Of a stretch of DNA of 6,187 nucleotides, positions 1 to 4,478 are shown in pieces. A program made the translations under genes and the position numbers. The notes under the pieces were generated by a model, which did no database searches, was not told the origin of the DNA, and saw only the letters and a list, made by a program, of their open reading frames with translations. Where the stretch lies: positions 1 through 6,187 of the forward strand of contig JAUPKO010000392.1 of NCBI GenBank assembly GCA_030837395.1, written 5' to 3'. Position 1 is the stretch's first letter. Every line of letters begins with the position of its first letter. The DNA comes from Actinomycetota bacterium. Lineage in GTDB: Bacteria > Actinomycetota > Actinomycetes > S36-B12 > UBA10799.

Positions 1-891
1 GATCACCTCACCGTGTTCGGGTTGCTGCCTCCACCACTCGACCCACAGGTCCAGGACGTAGTGCAGGTACACGTTAGCGAGCAATGGTGAAGCCGATGCC
101 CCCTGCGGCGAACCTTGATCACACTCTGTCCACTCCCCGTCCTCCACGACTCCCGCGGCCAGCCACTTGTCGATCAACCGCAGGACCCGCTCGTCCGCGA
201 TCCGGTGCCGGAGAAACCTCTTCAGCCATGATCGATCAATCTGGCCGAAGAAGTCGCGGATGTCCGCGTCCAGCACCCAGTTCACCCGCCTGCTCGTGAT
301 CCCGACCGTCAACGCGTCCAACGCGTCGTGGGGCTTGCGCCCCGGCCGGAACCCGTAGCTGAAGCCCCGGAAGTCCACCTCATAGATCGCGTTCAACACC
401 TCGACGACGGCCCGCTGGACGATCTTGTCCTCCAGCGAGGCGATACCCAACGGACGTTGCCGCCCGTCCGCCTTCGGGATATAAACGCGCCTGCTCGGCT
501 TGGCCCGGTACGTGCCCGACTGCATCCGAGTGTGCAGGTCGGCCAAGTTGACCTCCAGGTCCTGCCCATACTCGGTCCACGTCACCCCATCCACCCCCGG
601 CGCGGCCTCACGGCGGATCGCCGCATAAGCCTTGCGGAGCCTGGCCAGGTCGACGTGGTGCAGCAGCGCGGTGAACCGTGCTCCCTTGTCTCGTCGTGCC
701 ACTTCCCGCACACGATCCAGCGCATTGGACGCCCCTGACCCGGCCCTGTGTCCGGGGGGAGTTTTGCTGGCCGTGTTCCCCTCGGCCGACCGCCTTCCCT
801 CCCCCACCTCCGCAGCCCCGGCCGCAGCCGGGACCTTGTTCGGCAGGTTCGCAGGTACTACGCGGTCGTCCGACTTCCCACCCTCGTGCAT
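1..891 (-). CDS. ltrA: Group II intron-encoded reverse transcriptase/maturase, N-terminal part (truncated by window edge)
   Basis: The protein encoded by a group II intron binds its intron RNA, assists splicing and copies the intron into DNA during retrohoming. I read 297 residues without a frameshift from ATG at 891 to the window edge. The N-terminal ~55 residues are low-complexity (KSDDRVVPANLPNK near the start), as is common in this family. RT blocks follow in order: PGVDGVTW (98-105), YRAKPSRRVYIPKADGRQRP (128-147), LGIASLEDKIVQRAV (148-162), FSYGFRPGRKPHDAL (177-191), the catalytic-Asp block VLDADIRDFF (206-215), and RT4 SPQGASASPLLANVYLHYVLD (261-281). The YADD block, maturase (X) domain and any HNH domain would lie beyond position 1. 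No in-frame start exists between 891 and the upstream stop at 943-945, and no clear Shine-Dalgarno precedes the ATG. Family assignment is secure; whether the whole protein is intact cannot be seen. Confidence 0.95.
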   Translation of the reverse strand, partial: MHEGGKSDDRVVPANLPNKVPAAAGAAEVGEGRRSAEGNTASKTPPGHRAGSGASNALDRVREVARRDKGARFTALLHHVDLARLRKAYAAIRREAAPGVDGVTWTEYGQDLEVNLADLHTRMQSGTYRAKPSRRVYIPKADGRQRPLGIASLEDKIVQRAVVEVLNAIYEVDFRGFSYGFRPGRKPHDALDALTVGITSRRVNWVLDADIRDFFGQIDRSWLKRFLRHRIADERVLRLIDKWLAAGVVEDGEWTECDQGSPQGASASPLLANVYLHYVLDLWVEWWRQQPEHGEVI

Positions 892-1290
892 CTCAGGCGT
901 ACCGCCGCTGGCGTTCCCTGAGCGACCCGCAGACGATCAATCCGGCGGGTGAGAGGTGGGACCTCCCGGTTCTCGCGCATGAAGGTTCCGTACATGCCCT
1001 GGTTCTCCGACCGCGCGGGGTCCGCCAGCAGCTCGCGGTAGCGCTGCCGACGATGTGGCCTTCCGCTTCATGAACAGCGTCGGCACCCCGAACACGTTGA
1101 TTACGCGGCTCAATAGCCCGGCCTGCACGTACCCCTACCGACGCTTCGCCACGCCCTCGCGGGACGTCGACGCACGGCTCGGGGCCGTCGTGGGTCGCTA
1201 GCCCTTCGACGTAGAGCACTCCCAACTCCTCCTTCATGCCGGTTCATCCCGGCGCTTTCTCAAGATTCACTCGACGTCTGGGGGTCACTT
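892..1290 (-). ncRNA. Group II intron ribozyme core, domains I-III (approximate extent)
   Basis: This ~400-nt stretch between the reverse transcriptase start and the uncertain intron 5' end holds no credible protein gene on either strand. Its position relative to the RT ORF is where domain I (exon binding, scaffold), domain II and domain III are expected. I did not fold it; the only helix I checked by eye is the 5-bp GCCGG/CCGGC stem at 1238-1253. The short open frames here on both strands lack family features and are best read as structural RNA. Confidence 0.6.
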
Positions 1291-1336
1291 TTCAGGCGGC
1301 GTTGACAGGTTCCGGTAATCCTCGGCGGTCACGCAC

Positions 1337-1403
1337 GTCCGTCCGTGTGAGATGTGTCAGAATTCCCCGGCGTTCGTTTCGTCTGACAATCCAGTTCTGA
1401 ACA
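1337..1403. promoter_or_regulatory. Leader with repeated TGTCAG motifs upstream of the methyltransferase pair
   Basis: TGTCAGA (1355-1361) and TCTGACA (1382-1388) form a perfect 7-bp inverted repeat with a 20-nt spacer. A further TGTCAG (1405-1410) overlaps the first possible start codon of the next gene, and an inverted relative TTGACAG lies at 1302-1308. The alternating copies in front of a gene could be operators, or part of a transposon end. I see no convincing -10/-35 pair: TTGACA at 1302-1307 has no -10 element at normal spacing. Confidence 0.35.
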
Positions 1404-2120
1404 ATGTCAGCACGCTCGGCCGGTCCCGGGGGCCGCCGATTCATGAGTGAACCCGCATCCCACCGCCATCGCGCCCGTCGAGGACGCCACCCGGCATCCC
1501 CGCCGTCCCAATCCCCGGACACCGCGGCACGTGGGTCCGCCGATCCCACCGGGGTCACTCCGACCCCGCCCGTCGCCTGGCCTGCGCCCGATCCGTCCGG
1601 GGACAGCGTCCCGGGAGACCCGCTCGTCCCGATCAACGTCTGGCATCTGCCCCAGCCCCCCAGCGGCAGCGCCGTGTCCGCAGCCATCATCCGACGGCTC
1701 ATCATCAACTACACCCGCCCCGGCGCCCAGGTCATCGACCTGACCACCAGGCCGCTACCTCCCCCAACCCACCGACCCGCAGCAGTGATCAACAGCGAAT
1801 GGCCACGCCGTGATACCAGCCCGACACTCGACCCCGGGGATCGCCTCGCCGCCTGCGCCGAACGGCTGGACCTGAACGGCTGCCTGGCCGTCGTCGTCCC
1901 CGCCCGCACCACACCAGCTGTCCTGGGACCGCTTGTCGCCGCCGGTCACGCCGCCGGACTGCGCTACCTGCAGCACATCGTCATCACCCACCACCTGCCA
2001 CGGCTCACCGGCCCGCCCGTCGACACCCATCCCGGGACGGGCCCACTCACACCGTCACCGCACCCGAGAGTGCACTCCGACTTGCTGATCTTCCGACGAA
2101 CGGAGACCACCCATGCCTGA
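1404..2120 (+). CDS. Degenerate methyltransferase-fold protein (probable catalytically inactive partner of the downstream enzyme)
   Basis: No family name is recognised with certainty. Residues 1-70 are Arg/Pro/Ser-rich and probably disordered. From ~78 the protein parallels the next gene product: NVWHLPQP (78-85) matches SVWATCQQP (23-31), and INYTRPGAQVIDL (101-113) matches RTYTRPGDLVLDP (61-73). RLDLNGCLAVVVP (154-166) matches VLRPGGIVAITVRP, and the C-terminal HSDLLIFRR (224-232) matches HEDVLILTR. The SAM-binding DPMCGSGTT of the neighbour is replaced here by DLTTRPLPP, and the region that should hold SPPY is deleted. So the fold seems kept while cofactor and catalytic sites are lost. Its stop lies 8 nt inside the next gene, implying co-translation. 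The start is uncertain: ATG 1404 has no Shine-Dalgarno, whereas ATG 1443 (225 residues) follows a GGGGG at 1428-1432. GC-rich third positions support real coding. A regulatory or structural subunit is inferred, not shown. Confidence 0.75.
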   Translation: MSARSAGPGGRRFMSEPASHRHRARRGRHPASPPSQSPDTAARGSADPTGVTPTPPVAWPAPDPSGDSVPGDPLVPINVWHLPQPPSGSAVSAAIIRRLIINYTRPGAQVIDLTTRPLPPPTHRPAAVINSEWPRRDTSPTLDPGDRLAACAERLDLNGCLAVVVPARTTPAVLGPLVAAGHAAGLRYLQHIVITHHLPRLTGPPVDTHPGTGPLTPSPHPRVHSDLLIFRRTETTHA

Positions 2121-3018
2121 GCCCACCCCTCGCTCCACTCCCCCGAGCCACCACACCCCCACACCCGACCAGCAGATGTCCGTCTGGGCGACCTGCCAGC
2201 AGCCAGCCCACCGCCAGCGCCAGGACCGCTACGTCCGCGCGACCCGCGCCCACCCAGCCAAGATGCTGCCCGCCGTCGCCGCCTACGTCGTCCGCACCTA
2301 CACCCGCCCGGGCGACCTCGTCCTTGACCCCATGTGCGGATCCGGCACCACCCTCGTAGAGGCCGTCCACGCCGGACGCCACGCGATAGGCGTCGACATC
2401 GAACCCGGCTTCACCGCCCTGGCCCGAGCCAACCTCCGTCTCGCCGACGAGCAAGGCGCCCCCGGCCACGGCCAGGTCATCACCGGAAACGCCACCCACC
2501 TGACCAATCTCCTACCGCCCGCCGCGAGAGGACACGTCGCGCTCGTACTCACCTCACCGCCCTACGGGCACGTCACCCACGGCCTTGTCCAGACCACCAA
2601 CGGCCACGGCCTGGACAAGGAACACCACCGCTACGGCCCAGCAGGGAACGGCAACCTCGCCTACGTCGGCTGGACCCGCCTGCTTGCGGGCTTCACCCAG
2701 ATCATGACCGCCTGCCACGACGTCCTACGCCCTGGCGGCATCGTCGCCATCACCGTCCGCCCCGTCCGCCACCACCGCGACGACTTCATCGACCTGCCCA
2801 GCCAGATCCTCACCGCCGCCACCACCGCCGGCCTGACACCCCTCGACCGCTGCGTCGCCCTACTGGCCGCCGTCCGCGACGACCACCTCATCCACCGAGC
2901 CAGCCTGTTCGCCCTGCTGGCCGCACGCCGCGCCCGACGAGACGGCATCCCCCTCTCGCTCGTCGCCCACGAAGACGTCCTCATCCTCACCCGCCCCACC
3001 ACACCACCGAACCCGTAA
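2113..3018 (+). CDS. SAM-dependent DNA methyltransferase, N4-cytosine/N6-adenine type
   Basis: This 301-residue enzyme is predicted to transfer a methyl group from SAM to an exocyclic amino group of a DNA base. Motifs in order: a disordered Pro-rich N-terminus (1-22); HPAKM (47-51), matching the motif X region of DNA amino-methyltransferases; LDPMCGSGTTLVEA (71-84), the SAM-binding motif I; GVDIEP (93-98), the acidic motif II; TSPPYG (147-152), catalytic motif IV, whose SPPY form is commonest in N4-cytosine enzymes; and VLRPGGIVAITVRP (204-217), a core strand. The order X-I-IV and the lack of a long target-recognition insert resemble compact orphan methyltransferases. RNA-modifying Trm11-like enzymes share DPMCGSGT and are the main alternative. 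The ATG at 2113 has GGAG at 2102-2105, and its first 8 nt overlap the preceding gene. No restriction endonuclease is visible nearby. All key residues are present, so activity is likely; the substrate is unknown. Confidence 0.88.
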   Translation: MPEPTPRSTPPSHHTPTPDQQMSVWATCQQPAHRQRQDRYVRATRAHPAKMLPAVAAYVVRTYTRPGDLVLDPMCGSGTTLVEAVHAGRHAIGVDIEPGFTALARANLRLADEQGAPGHGQVITGNATHLTNLLPPAARGHVALVLTSPPYGHVTHGLVQTTNGHGLDKEHHRYGPAGNGNLAYVGWTRLLAGFTQIMTACHDVLRPGGIVAITVRPVRHHRDDFIDLPSQILTAATTAGLTPLDRCVALLAAVRDDHLIHRASLFALLAARRARRDGIPLSLVAHEDVLILTRPTTPPNP

Positions 3019-3063
3019 CCCACGATCCACGCTCAAACATTTCCCATTCCCCCTGCCCTTCAT

Positions 3064-3096
3064 CAGGAAATCACCAACAGGAATCACCGAATCACC
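3064..3096. repeat. Short direct repeats, AATCACC x3
   Basis: AATCACC occurs at 3069-3075, 3082-3088 and 3090-3096. The first two copies sit in a longer imperfect repeat (CAGGAAATCACC, CAGGAATCACC), and a fourth AATCACC lies inside the next gene at 3310-3316. They fall in the relatively AT-rich intergenic region after the methyltransferase gene. A protein-binding site ahead of the small-gene cluster is possible; chance is not excluded. Confidence 0.4.
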
Positions 3097-3153
3097 CAGC
3101 GCCATCCTGGCATTGAATTGCACGGCGACTTGACAGGGAAATAGCGGACCAAC

Positions 3154-3345
3154 ATGGATGGACCTGAACTATTCGACGACATCGGATTCGGCCATACGCC
3201 GCATCCAGATAGGGACTCCCTCCCATGTCTGACGGTATTCAGGAAACCCAAGCCAACACACTCAACCCCGACAACGAGAACACCGCAACAGAATCCCCAA
3301 ACTCACCGCAATCACCCAACCCAGCCACAGTCATCATGTATCTGA
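3154..3345 (+). CDS. Possible small ORF, doubtful
   Basis: This is a 63-codon frame. Its first 24 residues (MDGPELFDDIGFGHTPHPDR...) have a natural acidic composition, but the rest is Thr/Pro/His/Gln-rich in the way expected of an out-of-frame reading. The second half overlaps the better-supported gene at 3225 in another frame. There is no well-spaced Shine-Dalgarno: AGGGA at 3134-3138 is 15 nt from the ATG. It could be a short leader peptide that ends inside the next gene, or it may not be translated. No family is recognised. Confidence 0.2.
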   Translation: MDGPELFDDIGFGHTPHPDRDSLPCLTVFRKPKPTHSTPTTRTPQQNPQTHRNHPTQPQSSCI

Positions 3346-3527
3346 GAGAGCTCGACTCTCCCACTCCAGAAGCCATCCCGGCAAGACCGGCCATGAGCTG
3401 CTCACACCTTGAGACAGTCTGCAGCCTATGCGTCCGCTGGTGGAATCTCGACTGGAACATCGACTTCAACGCCACCGCCGCCGGACGAGAACTCCTCGCC
3501 GTCCGACGCTCCCTCGACGCGCGATGA
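3225..3527 (+). CDS. Small hypothetical protein with a CxHx4CxxC motif
   Basis: The protein has 100 residues and belongs to no family I recognise. Residues 1-35 are Asn/Pro/Ser/Glu-rich and likely disordered. Residues 36-100 look folded: TVIMYLRELDSP (35-46), then C59-x-H61-x4-C66-x2-C69, followed by VRWWNLDWNIDF (70-81) and a predicted helix GRELLAVRRSLDAR (87-100). The Cys/His spacing could bind one metal ion, which would suggest a small zinc finger contacting nucleic acid or protein; this is inference from spacing alone. The ATG at 3225 has AGGGA at 3211-3215 with a 9-nt spacer. Composition in this frame is far more protein-like than in the overlapping frames. It follows the methyltransferase gene on the same strand after a ~200-nt gap and may share its transcript. 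Confidence 0.6.
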   Translation: MSDGIQETQANTLNPDNENTATESPNSPQSPNPATVIMYLRELDSPTPEAIPARPAMSCSHLETVCSLCVRWWNLDWNIDFNATAAGRELLAVRRSLDAR

Positions 3528-3613
3528 CCACCGTTCACCTCCACCACCAGATCGTTCCGACACCCGGCAAACAACAGGAGACAAGACATGGAATCCGAAC
3601 CCGCCAATCATGA
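3524..3613 (+). CDS. Possible 29-residue ORF coupled by ATGA
   Basis: Its ATG (3524-3526) overlaps the TGA of the preceding gene (3525-3527) as ATGA, the arrangement used for translational coupling. The peptide (MTTVHLHHQIVPTPGK...) is short and basic and ends inside the gene starting at 3588. There is no Shine-Dalgarno, and the overlap could be chance. No function is assigned. Confidence 0.15.
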   Translation: MTTVHLHHQIVPTPGKQQETRHGIRTRQS

Positions 3614-3785
3614 CCAACCACCGCAGTCGAGACCCGTGACACCTCCAGCCGGTGAATCTCTCGACGGCAAGAACGCGCCACCACGTCGCCTCCCCCGGCA
3701 GAGACAACCCAGCGCCTGCCCGTGCCCGTGCGCGACCGGAGGCTTCTGCGGCGGATGCGGACACACCGGGTGCCGACGCCAGTAG
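3588..3785 (+). CDS. Small protein with a cysteine-rich C-terminal tail
   Basis: The protein has 65 residues and is of unknown function. The N-terminal ~40 residues are Pro/Arg/Glu-rich and probably unstructured. The last 22 hold a dense cluster: C44-P-C46-P-C48, then C54-x2-C57-x-H59-x2-C62, within ACPCPCATGGFCGGCGHTGC. Six Cys and one His in 19 residues suggest metal binding (zinc, or less likely an iron-sulphur cluster) or a redox role. The start is well supported: AGGAG at 3576-3580 lies 7 nt before the ATG. The gene stands 60 nt after the 3225-3527 gene and is the last before the hairpin at 3856-3896. Similar short Gly/Cys tails occur in small accessory proteins of actinobacteria, but I cannot name a family. 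Confidence 0.6.
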   Translation: MESEPANHDQPPQSRPVTPPAGESLDGKNAPPRRLPRQRQPSACPCPCATGGFCGGCGHTGCRRQ

Positions 3786-3855
3786 CCACTCCACAACTCC
3801 GGCATCGACCGACGCGCACGACGACGTCAACCGACTCGGCGACACCTTCGTGATC

Positions 3856-3896
3856 AAGGGCCCGTCACGGAAATGGCCTGTCCGTGACGGGCCCTT
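3856..3896 (+). terminator. Perfect 16-bp hairpin, probable transcription terminator
   Basis: AAGGGCCCGTCACGGA (3856-3871) pairs perfectly with 3881-3896 across a 9-nt loop. It lies 70 nt after the cysteine-rich gene and 63 nt before the next start, at the junction of two gene clusters. No U-tract follows (the next bases are CTCG), which is common for terminators in high-GC actinobacteria. It could also attenuate rather than stop transcription, since genes on the same strand resume at once. Confidence 0.7.
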
Positions 3897-3947
3897 CTCG
3901 CACCATCCCAACAACCCGACCCACAAAAAACCAGACACGAGAAACGG

Positions 3948-3954
3948 AAAGGAG
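3948..3954 (+). promoter_or_regulatory. Strong Shine-Dalgarno (AAAGGAG) ahead of a 40-codon ORF
   Basis: AAAGGAG ends 5 nt before ATG 3960 and is the strongest ribosome binding site in the window. It decides the start of the small ORF at 3960. Another ATG at 3955 is followed after one codon by a stop, so it would be unproductive. Confidence 0.6.
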
Positions 3955-3959
3955 ATGCC

Positions 3960-4082
3960 ATGACCATCGGTGCAGCTGACACCCCCGAAGAGCGCGCTTT
4001 TCCTCATCGCCCGCAGGAGTCACATGACATCATCCCAATCCTCGTCACCGCACACCCCCACCGTTCTCGACCCCCACCGTGA
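3960..4082 (+). CDS. 40-residue ORF overlapping the next gene; leader peptide or small protein
   Basis: This frame starts at ATG 3960 behind AAAGGAG (3948-3954) and runs 40 codons to TGA 4080-4082. The peptide begins MTIGAADTPEERAFPHRPQE, followed by SHDIIPILVTAHPH. The first ~34 residues have normal protein composition; the end is Arg/Pro-rich. It overlaps the next gene (start 4024) by 59 nt in another frame, so ribosomes reading it would pass over that gene's ribosome binding site. It is therefore either a genuine small protein or a leader whose translation controls the downstream genes. No family is recognised. Confidence 0.45.
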   Translation: MTIGAADTPEERAFPHRPQESHDIIPILVTAHPHRSRPPP

Positions 4083-4275
4083 GAAACATTCATCACCCAG
4101 CCCAGCTTCTCTCCGCTCTGGCTCTGCGGGTCCAACAGAACCCCGGCTCGCCCCACCCCGCACCGCACCCATGACCGCTGAACAACGCGCCCGTGCCATC
4201 GCAGCCTGGACCTCCCTCATCGCCACCTGGTGGACCGAGCACCCACCCGACCTGAACCGACCTGAAAGGCAGTAA
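4024..4275 (+). CDS. Small hypothetical protein
   Basis: The protein has 83 residues and is of unknown function. Residues 1-48 are Ser/Pro-rich and probably disordered. Residues 50-83 (MTAEQRARAIAAWTSLIATW, then WTEHPPDLNRPERQ) look like one amphipathic helix with three tryptophans, a possible protein-binding element. The ATG at 4024 has AGGAG at 4015-4019, only 4 nt upstream. An in-frame GTG at 3970 would add 18 residues but lacks a ribosome binding site, and an internal ATG at 4171 would yield only the helical part. The gene overlaps the 3960 ORF and ends 2 nt before the next start, so it belongs to the same tight transcription unit as the recombinase. Confidence 0.55.
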   Translation: MTSSQSSSPHTPTVLDPHREKHSSPSPASLRSGSAGPTEPRLAPPRTAPMTAEQRARAIAAWTSLIATWWTEHPPDLNRPERQ

Positions 4276-4277
4276 CA

Positions 4278-4478
4278 ATGTCCCGTCGAAAGAACCGTGA
4301 GAGATACCGGAAGATCCGGCCCCACCGACTCAGGCCACGCCCGGAACGTCCGCCGCTACAGGTGATTCTCTACAACCGGGAAACCGGGTTCTATCTGTAC
4401 GACGATCACCAAAGCAACAATGCCAACAACAACCACGAGACCGCTCCCCACACCACCACCCCGGAGACAGCACCATGA
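4278..4478 (+). CDS. Small basic protein coupled to the recombinase
   Basis: The protein has 66 residues. The N-terminus is strongly basic (MSRRKNRERYRKIRPHRLRP, then RPERPP), followed by a short hydrophobic/aromatic segment LQVILYNRETGFYLYDD (27-43) and an Asn/Thr/Pro-rich tail. The charge suggests nucleic-acid binding. The start at 4278 is 2 nt after the previous stop, with AAAGG at 4265-4269. Its TGA (4476-4478) overlaps the recombinase ATG (4475-4477) as ATGA, indicating translational coupling. Small basic proteins next to serine integrases sometimes act as recombination directionality factors or accessory DNA binders. That role is a hypothesis from size, charge and position only; no family is recognised. 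Confidence 0.6.
   Translation: MSRRKNRERYRKIRPHRLRPRPERPPLQVILYNRETGFYLYDDHQSNNANNNHETAPHTTTPETAP

Larger units (their letters stand above)
1..1336 (-). mobile_element. Group II intron, 5' portion (domains I-III plus part of the domain IV ORF)
   Basis: Group II introns are self-splicing ribozymes that carry a reverse transcriptase ORF in domain IV. The ORF at 1-891 places the ribozyme 5' half immediately upstream on the minus strand. That stretch has no plausible gene of its own. It contains a GCCGG/CCGGC stem (1238-1242 with 1249-1253), and its conceptual translation (GLATHDGPEPC, RAGRAIEPRN) resembles the spurious peptides that I recall being annotated upstream of intron RT genes. The 5' border is uncertain. 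The best match to the GUGYG consensus is GTGCG at 1336-1332, giving about 425 nt of domains I-III; a weaker GTGAC lies at 1288-1284. A GTGCG at 1175-1171 would leave too little RNA for domains I-III. Domains V and VI and the 3' splice site lie outside the window. Confidence 0.8.

Noticed and set aside
328..738. Plus-strand frames across the reverse transcriptase gene (136, 106 and 131 codons between 328 and 1073)
   Set aside because: They are antisense to a clear reverse transcriptase, with skewed Pro/Arg composition and no motif.
1171..1175. GTGCG (minus strand) as the intron 5' end
   Set aside because: It would leave only about 280 nt before the RT start, too short for domains I-III.
893..1237. 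Minus-strand 114-codon frame (MKEELGVLYVEGLATHDGPEPC...)
   Set aside because: It lies where the group II intron domains I-III must be. Its peptide is of the kind repeatedly mis-annotated from intron RNA, and it has no protein-like features.
3652..3963. Plus-strand 103-codon frame over the cysteine-rich gene and the hairpin
   Set aside because: It lacks a ribosome binding site, reads through the perfect hairpin, and competes with a frame that has a strong AGGAG.
3426..4007. Minus-strand 193-codon frame
   Set aside because: It crosses the hairpin and is antisense to two small genes that have good ribosome binding sites. Its Gly/Val/Ser-rich composition is typical of reverse-strand shadows in GC-rich DNA.
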